A stretch of 48,058 bases of DNA from DASYUM01 sp036001225 (GTDB lineage Bacteria; Methylomirabilota; Methylomirabilia; Rokubacteriales; DASRDR01), in assembly GCA_036001225.1 (NCBI GenBank), contig DASYUM010000002.1, positions 1 through 48,058 on the forward strand, written 5' to 3'. Each line of letters opens with the position of its first letter. Within the stretch, counting starts at the first letter, position 1. The notes under the pieces are model-generated. The model did not search any database, had not been told where the DNA came from, and worked only from the letters and a program-made list of their open reading frames with translations. Below are positions 25,447 to 33,757 of the stretch, piece by piece. A program made the position numbers and the translations under genes.

Positions 25447-26757
25447 ATGAAAGAGATCGGCATCGGCCTGCTCGGGATCGGGACCGTCGGGGGCGGCGTC
25501 CTCAAGATCCATACTCAGAACCGGGCCGGGCTCGAGGCCAAGGCCGGCTGCGGCCTGCGGATCAGCGCGGTGGTCGACCGTGACATCACCACGCCCCGCC
25601 CCGGCCTCACCCTGACCGACTGGCCGCTCACACCCGACGTGGATCGGGTGCTCGCCGACCCGGGCGTGGCGATCGTCATCGAGCTGATCGGCGGACTGGA
25701 GCCGGCCCGGACCTTCATCCTGCGGGCGATGGCGGCCGGCAAGCAAGTGGTCACCGCCAACAAGGCGCTCGTCGCCACCCACGGCCCGGAGCTGTTCGAG
25801 GCGGCGCGCCGCCGCGGCGTCCTCCTCGGGTTCGAGGCGGCGGTGGCCGGCGGCGTCCCGATCATCCGGGCCCTCCGGGACGGGCTGGCCGCCAACCGGA
25901 TCCTCTCCCTCTACGGCATCGTGAACGGGACCTCCAACTACATCCTGACCAAGATGACCGACGAGGGCCGCGAGTTCCGCGAGGTGCTGGCGGAGGCCCA
26001 GGCCGCCGGCTATGCCGAGGCCGACCCGACCCTCGACATCGAGGGGATCGACTCCGCCCACAAGCTCCAGATCCTGGCCTCGCTGGCGTTCCGGACCGCG
26101 GTGGACCTCAAGGAGGTCCACACCGAGGGCATCAGCCGCATCACGCCCGAGGAGATCGCCAACGCCCGCGAGCTCGGCTACCGCATCAAGCTCCTCGCCA
26201 TCGCCAAGGCCGCCGAGGGCGCCCTAGAAGCCCGGGTCCACCCGACCATGATCCCGGCCCGGTCACCGCTCTCGGCCGTCTCCGGCGTCTTCAACGCCAT
26301 CTTCGTCGCCGGCGACGCCGTCGGCGACCAGATGTTCTACGGTCGGGGGGCCGGCCAGATGCCGACCGCCTCCGCCGTCTGGTCCGACGTCATCGAGATC
26401 GCCCGCCGGCTCGCCCACGCTCACGGCGCCCTGCCCGAGGATCTCCCGCTCGTCCATCCCGCGGGCGCGGGCGGCCTCCGCCTCCGCCCCATGGACGAGA
26501 TCCGCTCCGCCTACTATCTGCGCGTCATGGCCCAGGACCGCCCGGGCGTGCTCTCCCAGGTGGCGGGGGTCCTCGGCCGCCACGAGATTTCGATCACCTC
26601 CGTCCTCCAGAAGGAGCGCCACCACGTGGCGGCGGTCCCGGTGGTGATGATGACCCACGAGGCACAGGAGCGGAACGTGCGGGCCGCCCTCGAAGAAATC
26701 GATCGCCTGCCGGTGGTGGCCGGCCAGACCGTCATGCTGCGGGTCGAGGCGCAGTAG
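25447..26757 (+). CDS. hom: Homoserine dehydrogenase with C-terminal ACT domain
   Basis: A 436-aa enzyme that reduces aspartate semialdehyde to homoserine with NAD(P)H, the branch step to threonine and methionine. The nucleotide-binding glycine motif is GLLGIGTVGGGV. VTANKALVATHG carries the catalytic-site Lys, NGTSNYILTKM and the AEADPTLDIEGIDSAHK segment shape the substrate site. Residues about 350-436 form an ACT domain (YYLRVMAQDRPGVLSQVAGVL), implying feedback control, probably by threonine. The last 38 nt are repeated perfectly at 26847-26884 after a hairpin. Confidence 0.95.
   Translation: MKEIGIGLLGIGTVGGGVLKIHTQNRAGLEAKAGCGLRISAVVDRDITTPRPGLTLTDWPLTPDVDRVLADPGVAIVIELIGGLEPARTFILRAMAAGKQVVTANKALVATHGPELFEAARRRGVLLGFEAAVAGGVPIIRALRDGLAANRILSLYGIVNGTSNYILTKMTDEGREFREVLAEAQAAGYAEADPTLDIEGIDSAHKLQILASLAFRTAVDLKEVHTEGISRITPEEIANARELGYRIKLLAIAKAAEGALEARVHPTMIPARSPLSAVSGVFNAIFVAGDAVGDQMFYGRGAGQMPTASAVWSDVIEIARRLAHAHGALPEDLPLVHPAGAGGLRLRPMDEIRSAYYLRVMAQDRPGVLSQVAGVLGRHEISITSVLQKERHHVAAVPVVMMTHEAQERNVRAALEEIDRLPVVAGQTVMLRVEAQ
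26719..26756 (+). repeat. 38-bp direct repeat, copy 1 (3' end of hom)
   Basis: The final codons of hom up to the first two bases of its TAG stop. It is identical to 26847-26884, with 90 bp between the copies. Outside the repeat the sequences diverge (stop TAG versus TAA). Confidence 0.9.
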
Positions 26758-26793
26758 TGTCCCGCTGGGCGGTCACCCGGGTGCTGGGCACCT

Positions 26794-26819
26794 CCCCTCC
26801 CCCCTCGGGGTGGGAGGGG
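26794..26819. terminator. C-rich/G-rich hairpin inside the hom-thrC gap
   Basis: CCCCTCCC (26794-26801) pairs with GGGAGGGG (26812-26819), with a further partial pairing inside. It sits between the two copies of the 38-bp repeat and resembles the hairpin at 4002-4026. It could reduce read-through into thrC or be a mobile palindromic element. Confidence 0.5.
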
Positions 26820-26846
26820 CCGGGGGTGCGGGGGGTCCCGAACATC

Positions 26847-26884
26847 GCCGGCCAGACCGTCATGCTGCGGGTCGAGGCGCAGTA
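26847..26884 (+). repeat. 38-bp direct repeat, copy 2 (vestigial hom end)
   Basis: A perfect copy of the end of hom, completed by a TAA stop and located 6 nt before the thrC ATG. It probably preserves the original hom-thrC junction, with the hairpin-bearing segment inserted or duplicated later. Confidence 0.9.
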
Positions 26885-26890
26885 ACACCG

Positions 26891-27946
26891 ATGCTCTGGC
26901 CCGGGGTCGTCGAGCGGTATCGTCGCTTCCTGCCCGTCACCGACCGCACCCCGGTGGTGACGCTGCAGGAGGGGAACACCCCGCTTCTGGAGGCGCCCCG
27001 GCTCGCCGAGGCCGCCGGCGGCGGCCTGCGGATCTACGTCAAGTGCGAGGGCTTCAATCCCACCGGCTCGTTCAAGGACCGCGGGATGACGGTCGCCATC
27101 TCCAAGGCCCTCGAGGACGGCGCCAAGGCCGTGATCTGCGCCTCGACGGGCAACACCTCGGCGTCGGCCGCTGCCTACGCGGCCCGGGGCGGGTTGCGCG
27201 CCTTCGTCATCGTGCCCAAAGGCGCGGTCGCCCTCGGCAAGCTCTCCCAGGCCGCCATTCACGGCGCCACCGTCCTGATGGTGGACGGCTCGTTCGACCA
27301 GGCGCTGACCCTGGTCAAGGAGGTCGCGGCGAGCCGGCCGGTCACGCTGGTGAACTCGATCAACCCGTACCGGCTCGAAGGCCAGAAGACGGGGGCGTTC
27401 GAGGTCGTGGATCAGCTCGGCCGCGCGCCGGACTACCATCTGATTCCCGTCGGCAACGCGGGGAACATCACGGCCTACTGGAAGGGCTACAAGGAATACT
27501 GCGGGGCCGGCCTGGCCAAGACGCTGCCGCGGATGGCCGGGTTCCAGGCCGCCGGGGCGGCCCCGCTCGTCGAGAACCGCGTGATCCCCGAGCCGAAGAC
27601 GGTGGCGACGGCCATCCGGATCGGCAACCCGGCCAGCTGGCAGGCGGCCACCGCCGCCGTCCGCGAATCGGAGGGATGGGTGGAGGCGGTCACTGACGAG
27701 GAGATCCTCCAGGCCTATCGCCTGCTCGCCCGCGAGGAGGGCATCTTCATGGAGCCCGCGGCGGCCGCCGCCGTCGCCGGGCTCTTGAAGTCGGCCAAGG
27801 CGGGCCGCCTGGAGAGCGGCGCCACCTGCGTGCTCACGCTGACGGGCCACGGCCTCAAGGATCCCGAGTCCGCCCTCGGCGCCGCCACCCGGCCTCTCAC
27901 CATTCCTCCGCGGCTCGAGGCCGTCCTGGGAGCGATGAGCCTCTAG
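26891..27946 (+). CDS. thrC: Threonine synthase
   Basis: A 351-aa fold-type II PLP enzyme converting O-phosphohomoserine to threonine. The N-terminal TLQEGNTPLLEAPRL, the PLP lysine in NPTGSFKDRGM (about residue 61), CASTGNTSASAAAYAARGG and the phosphate-binding IPVGNAGNITAYWKGY are all textbook for the short class of ThrC. ATG 26891 follows the duplicated hom end by 6 nt; the shadow frame from 26810 is not coding. It is the last clear member of the alaC-hom-thrC operon. The next pathway gene, aspartate kinase, is displaced to 37475 by the caspase/cyclase cluster and an XRE regulator. Confidence 0.95.
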   Translation: MLWPGVVERYRRFLPVTDRTPVVTLQEGNTPLLEAPRLAEAAGGGLRIYVKCEGFNPTGSFKDRGMTVAISKALEDGAKAVICASTGNTSASAAAYAARGGLRAFVIVPKGAVALGKLSQAAIHGATVLMVDGSFDQALTLVKEVAASRPVTLVNSINPYRLEGQKTGAFEVVDQLGRAPDYHLIPVGNAGNITAYWKGYKEYCGAGLAKTLPRMAGFQAAGAAPLVENRVIPEPKTVATAIRIGNPASWQAATAAVRESEGWVEAVTDEEILQAYRLLAREEGIFMEPAAAAAVAGLLKSAKAGRLESGATCVLTLTGHGLKDPESALGAATRPLTIPPRLEAVLGAMSL

Positions 27947-28001
27947 CCACCGCACCCCGATGCATCACCGGCAGGCATCCCGCTCGGGGAGGGGTTCGGG
28001 G

Positions 28002-30323
28002 ATGCGCGGAGTCGGGGCCGCGCCGATACTCCTGCTCGCCCTCGCGCTCGTAGCGGCCTGCGCCGCTCCCCCCCGCGCACCCGTATCGGGGCCGGCCCCG
28101 AGTAGCGCGCCCGGGCCGCGGGCCGAGCGGCCGACGTACGCCGTCGGGGACCGCTGGATGCGGACCGACGGCATCTACCGGCTGGTCCGAGTCGAGCCCG
28201 ACCGCTACGTCTTCGTCGCCGGCCCCGGCCGCGAGCTCCACCTGACGAAGGACCTCACGGTGGCGCAGGCCCGCTCGGGGGAGAGCGTGCTGGAGGTCAC
28301 CCCGCCGCCCGTGCTGAGCTGGCCGCTCGAGGTCGGCAAGAAAGGCAGCAGTCGCGTGTTCTGGCGGACGCCCCGGAACGCCGCCGGGACGCCGGCGCGG
28401 CTCGACTGGAGCGTGGAGGCCTACGAGGACGTGACGGTGATCGCGGGCACGTTCAAGGCCTTCCGGATCGCGTTCGTGGTCGAGCCCGGCCCCGCCGACA
28501 CCCGGCGCCGGGTCGAGGCCTGGTACGCCCCCGAGATCCGCCAGTTCGTAAAGGCGACGGCGCCCGACGTCGGCCTGCTGAGCTTCGAGGTCCTCGCCGT
28601 CGATCGGGCGGCGACGGCGCCGCTCCAGATCGCCATCCGCGAGCCGGCGGATCAGGCCCGCTTCGCCACCGACCGGACCGTGGTGGCGGCCCGCGTGACG
28701 AGCGGCGGCGGCGTCGGTCGCGTCGTCGTGACCGTGAACGGCCAGGAGGTCTCGCGGCACGATGAGACGCGGACCCCCAAGGCCGAGGTGGCGCTGAGCG
28801 TGCCGGTCACGCTACGGGAAGGCCGCAACGTGCTCCTGCTCACTGCGACCGATGTTCACGGGGCGAGCCATCAAGAGGCGCGGACGCTCGTCTACGAGCG
28901 CTCCGCGGGCCGGAGCGGCGTCGAGCCCACGCTGCAGCTGGTCCTGGCGTCGCCGCCCGACCAGGCGCGGGTGGAGCAGGAGAGCATCGGGCTGGCGGGC
29001 CTGGTCTCCGGGGGCCGCGGGGTGAGCCGGGTCGTCGTCACCGTGAACGGGGTCGAGGAGGTCTCGCGGCAGGAGGAGCCAGGCCTCCCACGGTCGCTCG
29101 CGCTCAATCAGGCGCTCAAGCTGCGGGAGGGCCGGAACACCCTGGTCGTCACCGCCACCGACGCCGACGGCCTCCTCCACCAGGAGGTCCGGACCGTCCA
29201 TTACGAGCCGCGCCAGCCGTTGACGGTGGCCATTCACCAGCCGGCCGATCGGGCGCGCCTCGGCGAGCGGGCAGGCGTGGTCGCCGCCGTCGTCAGCTCG
29301 AGCAAGGGCGTGGCCCGGGTCAGCGTGACGCTCAACGGCGCCGACGTCCACCAGCAAACCGAGCCGACCCCGCCCCGGTCGCTGGCCGTCGCGGTCCCGG
29401 TGACGCTGCGCGAAGGGGCGAACGCGATCGTCGTCAGCGCCAGCGAGCCGGACGGCACCGTGCGCCAGGAGATCCGCACCGTCATCTACGAGCGGCCGCG
29501 CGCCGCCGCCCCCGCGCCGCCGGCCCCCGATCGGTGGGGGGTCGTGATCGGGGTGGGACGGTACGAGCACCCCGACATTCCGCCCCTGCGCTACACGGTG
29601 GCGGACGCCGAGGCGGTCTACCAGACGCTCGTCGGCCCCGGCGGCTTCCCGAAGGACCACGTGCTCCTCCTGACCGACGGCGCCGACCGGAAGCCGACCC
29701 TGCGCAACCTCAAATGGGCCCTCGGCACCTTCCTGGCCCGCGCGGCCCGCAAGGACGATACCGTCCTCATCTTCTTCGCCGGTCACGGCGCCCCCGAGAT
29801 CGACCCGCGCGGCCTCGAGAAGGACGGCCTCGCCAAGTATCTCGTGCCGGTCGATGCCGATCCCGACGACCTCTTCTCGACCGCGTTCCCCATGGACGAC
29901 ATCCAGACCATCTTCGGCCGCATCGAGGCCGAGCGCGTGGTCGTCTTCCTCGACACCTGCTACTCGGGCGCCGCCGGCGGCCGCACCTTCGCCGCCCGGA
30001 AGACCCGCGCCGGCCAGCTCGACGACGGCTTCCTCGAGCGCCTCGCCCGCGCCAAGGGCCGCGCCATCATCACGGCGGCCCGGCCGGCCGAGGTCTCCCT
30101 CGAGCTGCCCGAGCTGGGCCACGGGCTCTTCACCTACTACCTGGTCCAGGGGCTGCGGGGCGCCGCCGACCTCGACCGCGACGGCATCGTCTCCCTGCAG
30201 GAGCTGTACGCGTACCTCGAGCAGGAGGTGACTCGCCGCTCCCGCGCCGCCGGCGGCAACCAGCACCCGGTCATGAAGGGCGAGCTGGAAGGCGTCCTTC
30301 CGCTGGTGCGGGTCCCGAGATGA
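28002..30323 (+). CDS. Caspase-like (C14) lipoprotein with three Ig-like repeats
   Basis: A 773-aa lipoprotein. The signal peptide ends in LVAAC (Cys20), so it is lipid-anchored outside the cytoplasm. Residues about 45-205 form an unassigned domain (YAVGDRWMRTDGIYRLVRV...), also present in the next protein. Three beta-sandwich repeats of about 95 residues follow (starts near 207, 310 and 405), each with the pattern VTVNG...V.LREGRN.L..TATD...Q..RT. The C-terminal 265 residues are a caspase/p20 domain with a complete dyad, His595 in FFAGHG and Cys653 in LDTCYSG. The segment DLDRDGIVSLQE matches a canonical EF-hand calcium loop. ATG 28002 has GGAGGGG before it. It heads a tight operon with a second caspase, a FecR-like protein and a cyclase. 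Target proteins are unknown. Confidence 0.88.
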   Translation: MRGVGAAPILLLALALVAACAAPPRAPVSGPAPSSAPGPRAERPTYAVGDRWMRTDGIYRLVRVEPDRYVFVAGPGRELHLTKDLTVAQARSGESVLEVTPPPVLSWPLEVGKKGSSRVFWRTPRNAAGTPARLDWSVEAYEDVTVIAGTFKAFRIAFVVEPGPADTRRRVEAWYAPEIRQFVKATAPDVGLLSFEVLAVDRAATAPLQIAIREPADQARFATDRTVVAARVTSGGGVGRVVVTVNGQEVSRHDETRTPKAEVALSVPVTLREGRNVLLLTATDVHGASHQEARTLVYERSAGRSGVEPTLQLVLASPPDQARVEQESIGLAGLVSGGRGVSRVVVTVNGVEEVSRQEEPGLPRSLALNQALKLREGRNTLVVTATDADGLLHQEVRTVHYEPRQPLTVAIHQPADRARLGERAGVVAAVVSSSKGVARVSVTLNGADVHQQTEPTPPRSLAVAVPVTLREGANAIVVSASEPDGTVRQEIRTVIYERPRAAAPAPPAPDRWGVVIGVGRYEHPDIPPLRYTVADAEAVYQTLVGPGGFPKDHVLLLTDGADRKPTLRNLKWALGTFLARAARKDDTVLIFFAGHGAPEIDPRGLEKDGLAKYLVPVDADPDDLFSTAFPMDDIQTIFGRIEAERVVVFLDTCYSGAAGGRTFAARKTRAGQLDDGFLERLARAKGRAIITAARPAEVSLELPELGHGLFTYYLVQGLRGAADLDRDGIVSLQELYAYLEQEVTRRSRAAGGNQHPVMKGELEGVLPLVRVPR
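29945..30061 (+). repeat. 117-bp block shared by both caspase genes, copy 1
   Basis: This stretch around the catalytic Cys differs from 33376-33492 at only one base, although flanking coding sequence differs at many positions. Confidence 0.85.
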
Positions 30324-33300
30324 CGGGACTCCGCCGGGCGATCCTGACGTGGGTGGCCCTGGTGTCGTCGGCGTGCGCGGTGACGCCCGAGGTCGTGACG
30401 CCCCGTACGCCGCCGCCCCGCGCGGACCGGCCGGTCTACCAGCTCGGCGACAAGTGGATCCGCCACGACGGCGTCTTCGAGGTGACCCGCGTCCTCGACG
30501 ACCGCTACGTCTTCACCACGAACGGCGATCGCGTGGTTCACCTGAGCAAGGACCTCGTCCCCTTCGGGTGGGGCCGGCGCGGCGGGGAGCACGGGATCCT
30601 CGACTGGAACTTCGGCCGCCCGCCCGGGCTGCCGTGGCCGCTCGAGGTGGGCGCGCGCGGATCCGAGCGAATCACCCGGTTCTTCTGGGAATGGCGCGCA
30701 CCCGACTGGGTCGAGCGCGTGCAGCGACAGTCCAGGAGTCTCTCGGCTCCGACCTGGATGATCGCGCCGGGCCCTGGCAGCTACGTCCCTCGGCAGTACA
30801 AACCGGTCATCCAGCCCGAGGACCTGGAGTGGGTGGTCGAGGCCTACGAGGACGTCCGGGTGCCGGGCGGGACCTTCAAGGCGTTCCGGCTGCTCTTCCG
30901 GGGCACGCCCACCAAGTTCACGCCAGGGGAGAAGCCGTCGCCCGCCTGGTGGCTGCGGACCTGGTACGCACCGGAGGTGCAGCAGCTCGTCAAGGCCGAG
31001 GGCCGCGACGTGGGACCCCTCGCCTTCCAGGTCGTCGCGGTAGACCGCGAGATCCCCGCACCGCTCCAGATCGCCGTCGAGGACCCGAAGGACCAGGGCA
31101 AGGTCCTCGTCCCCGGCACCCTGGTCACCGGGCGCGTCACCGCCGGCAAGGGGATCGCCCGCGTCACCGTCACGCTGAACGGCCAGGAGGTCTACCGCCG
31201 CGAGGACCCCGAGCCGGCCAAGAAGCTGCCCCTCGACGTCCGGCTCCAGCTCCAGGACGGGAAGAACGTCGTCCTCGTCACGGCGACGGATACGGCCGGC
31301 GAGACCCGGCAGGAGGCGCGCACCGTCTTCTACGACGCCTGGGCCCGGCGCGATGCGGCCGACCGCGCGCGCCACGAGGCCGTCGTGGCCCGCGAGACGG
31401 CCGTGCAGGCCGACGCCGAGCGCCTGGCGCCCGCTCCCTGGGAGGCCGCGGTCCGCGGGGAGCGCGAGGCCGAGGAGCGCTTCGGCGCCCAGGACTGGGA
31501 GACGGCCGAGACCTGGTTCGAGAAGGCGCGGGAAACCTACGAGGCCGCGGCGCGGGAGGCTGATCGGGCGACCAGGCTCGCCCGGCAGATGGCCGACACC
31601 CGCCGCCCCCAGGAGCAAGCCGGCGAGGCGCGCCGCGCCGCCGAGGTGGTGGATGCCCCCCGGCTGGCCGGGCCGTCCTGGACACGCGCGGCGACGGCCC
31701 AGCGGGAGGCCGACGCCGCCCTCGGCCGTGATGACTTCGAGCGCGCCCAGGCCCTCTTCCGCGACGCCGAGCGCGCCTACCGCGAGGCCGAACGCGAGGC
31801 CACCCAGCGGGCCACGGCCACCGCCGCCGCCGAGCGCGCCCGCCTGGCCGCCCTCAAACGCCAGCTCGAGGCCGCCGAGCAGGTCGCCGCCGCCGCCGCC
31901 GCGGCCCGGCGGGAGGCCGAGCAGGCCGGCGCCCCCCGCCACGCGCCGCCCCTGTGGAGCACCGCCCAGGCCAAGGAGCAGGAGGCCCGCACCGCCCTCG
32001 ACCGCCAGGACTACGCCACGGCCCAGCCGCGCTTCCGCGAGGCCGAGCAGGCCTACCAGCGCGCCACCCAGGCCGCGCAGGCCGAGGCGGCGCGCCTGGC
32101 CGCCCTCCAACGCCAGCAGGCGGTCGCCGACGAGGCCCGCGAGCAGGCTGCCCGCGCCCGCCGCGCCGCCGACGCGACGGCCGCCGACCGCCACGCGCCG
32201 GCCCGCCTGGCCGCCGCCCGCGCCACCGAGCGCGAGGCCCAGGCCGCCCTCGCCCGCCAGGACTACTCGGGCGCCCGGCAACGCTTCGCCGACGCGACGG
32301 CCGCCTATGAGCAGGCGACCCGGGAGGCCCGCGTCGCCGCCCTGCCCCCGCTCCAGCTCACCCTCGCCAGCCCCCGCGACCAGGCCCGCTTCGAGCAGGA
32401 GACCACCACCCTGGCCGCCACCCTCACCAGCGCCCGCGGCCTCACCCGCGTCGTCGTCACTCTCGACGCCGTCGAGGTCGCCCGCGTCGAGCCGCCGAGC
32501 CCCCAGCGTGCGCTCCCCCTCGACGTCCCCCTCAGGCTCCGCGAGGGCCAGAACACCCTCGTCCTCACCGCCACCGAGGCCGACGGCACCCTCGCCCAGG
32601 AAGTCCGCACCCTCTACTACGAGAAGCCGGTGCCGCTGACCGTGGCCGTCCGCTATCCCGAGGACCGCGCACGCCTGACCGACGAGGCCACCGTTCTGGC
32701 CGCCCTCGTCACCTCCAGCCGCGGCATTGCCCGCGTCGCCGTGACCCTCAACGGCGTCGAGGTCCATCAGCAGAGCGAACGCGGGCCGACCAAGTCGGTC
32801 GCGATCGCCGTCCCCGTGACCCTCCGCGCCGGGGCCAACGCCCTGGTCGTGACCGCCAGCGAGCGCGACGGCGCCGTCCGTCAAGAACTGCGCACCGTCG
32901 TCTACGACGCGCCCAAGGCGGCGCCCCCGGCGCCCACCCCGCCGCCGCCCCCCCAGCCCCAGCGCTGGGCCGTCGTCGTCGGCATCGGCCGCTACGAGAG
33001 CCCCGACATCCCCCGCCTCCGCTACACCGTGCCCGACGCCGAGGCCCTCTACCAGGTCCTGGTCGGGCCCGCCGGCTTCAAGAAGGAGAACGTCCTCCTC
33101 CTCACCGACCAGACCGACCGCAAGCCCACCCTCCGCCACCTCAAGTGGGCCCTCGGCACCTTCCTCGCCCGCTCCGCCCGCAAGGAGGACACCGTCCTCA
33201 TCTTCTTCGCCGGCCACGGCGCCCCCGAGGTGGACCAGCGCGGCGTGGAGCGCGACGGCCTGACCAAGTACCTCGTCCCCAGCGACGCGGATGCCGACGA

Positions 33301-33757
33301 CCTCTACGCGACCGGGCTGCCCATGGACGAGCTGCGGACGATCTTCGACCGCATCGAGGCCGAGCGCGTCGTCGCCTTCCTCGACACCTGCTACTCGGGC
33401 GCCGCCGGCGGGCGCACCTTCGCCGCCCGGAAGACCCGCGCCGGCCAGCTCGACGACGGCTTCCTCGAGCGCCTCGCCCGCGCCAAGGGCCGGGCCATCA
33501 TCACCGCCGCCCGCCCGGCCGAGGTCTCCATCGAGCTGCCCGAGCTCGGTCACGGCCTCTTCACCTACTACCTCGTCCAGGGCCTCCAGGGCGCCGCCGA
33601 CGCCAACCGCGACGGCATCGTCGATCTCCAGGAGCTCTATCAGTACCTCGAACGCGAAGTCACCCGCCGCTCCCGCGCCGTCGGCGCCAACCAGCACCCC
33701 GTCATGAAGGGTGAGCTGGAGGGCATCCTCCCGCTCGTGAAAGTCGGCAGCCGGTGA
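30320..33757 (+). CDS. Caspase-like (C14) lipoprotein with helical repeat region
   Basis: A 1145-aa paralogue of the preceding protein. The ATG overlaps the upstream stop (ATGA). The signal peptide ends VSSAC (Cys19), a plausible lipobox. An N-terminal domain like the first protein's (VYQLGDKWIRHDGVFEVTRV) is followed by one Ig-like repeat. Then come about 330 residues of Ala/Arg/Glu-rich helix in four units of roughly 70-75 aa (each with a phrase like ALDRQDYATAQPRFREAEQAY), two more Ig-like repeats, a proline-rich linker and the caspase domain. The dyad is His966 (FFAGHG) and Cys1024 (LDTCYSG), and DANRDGIVDLQE fits an EF-hand loop. The helical region may bind peptidoglycan, partners or itself; that is a guess. 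The reading frame is intact. Confidence 0.88.
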   Translation: MTGLRRAILTWVALVSSACAVTPEVVTPRTPPPRADRPVYQLGDKWIRHDGVFEVTRVLDDRYVFTTNGDRVVHLSKDLVPFGWGRRGGEHGILDWNFGRPPGLPWPLEVGARGSERITRFFWEWRAPDWVERVQRQSRSLSAPTWMIAPGPGSYVPRQYKPVIQPEDLEWVVEAYEDVRVPGGTFKAFRLLFRGTPTKFTPGEKPSPAWWLRTWYAPEVQQLVKAEGRDVGPLAFQVVAVDREIPAPLQIAVEDPKDQGKVLVPGTLVTGRVTAGKGIARVTVTLNGQEVYRREDPEPAKKLPLDVRLQLQDGKNVVLVTATDTAGETRQEARTVFYDAWARRDAADRARHEAVVARETAVQADAERLAPAPWEAAVRGEREAEERFGAQDWETAETWFEKARETYEAAAREADRATRLARQMADTRRPQEQAGEARRAAEVVDAPRLAGPSWTRAATAQREADAALGRDDFERAQALFRDAERAYREAEREATQRATATAAAERARLAALKRQLEAAEQVAAAAAAARREAEQAGAPRHAPPLWSTAQAKEQEARTALDRQDYATAQPRFREAEQAYQRATQAAQAEAARLAALQRQQAVADEAREQAARARRAADATAADRHAPARLAAARATEREAQAALARQDYSGARQRFADATAAYEQATREARVAALPPLQLTLASPRDQARFEQETTTLAATLTSARGLTRVVVTLDAVEVARVEPPSPQRALPLDVPLRLREGQNTLVLTATEADGTLAQEVRTLYYEKPVPLTVAVRYPEDRARLTDEATVLAALVTSSRGIARVAVTLNGVEVHQQSERGPTKSVAIAVPVTLRAGANALVVTASERDGAVRQELRTVVYDAPKAAPPAPTPPPPPQPQRWAVVVGIGRYESPDIPRLRYTVPDAEALYQVLVGPAGFKKENVLLLTDQTDRKPTLRHLKWALGTFLARSARKEDTVLIFFAGHGAPEVDQRGVERDGLTKYLVPSDADADDLYATGLPMDELRTIFDRIEAERVVAFLDTCYSGAAGGRTFAARKTRAGQLDDGFLERLARAKGRAIITAARPAEVSIELPELGHGLFTYYLVQGLQGAADANRDGIVDLQELYQYLEREVTRRSRAVGANQHPVMKGELEGILPLVKVGSR
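33376..33492 (+). repeat. 117-bp block shared by both caspase genes, copy 2
   Basis: Matches 29945-30061 with one mismatch. It spans the catalytic Cys motif and the following RTFAARKTRAGQLDDGF region. Confidence 0.85.

Noticed and set aside
28921..33740. Repeated DNA in the caspase genes considered as a CRISPR array or mobile repeat
   Set aside because: The repeats are in-frame protein-domain repeats (Ig-like and helical units) of about 200-290 bp with gradual divergence, not short identical repeats with unique spacers.
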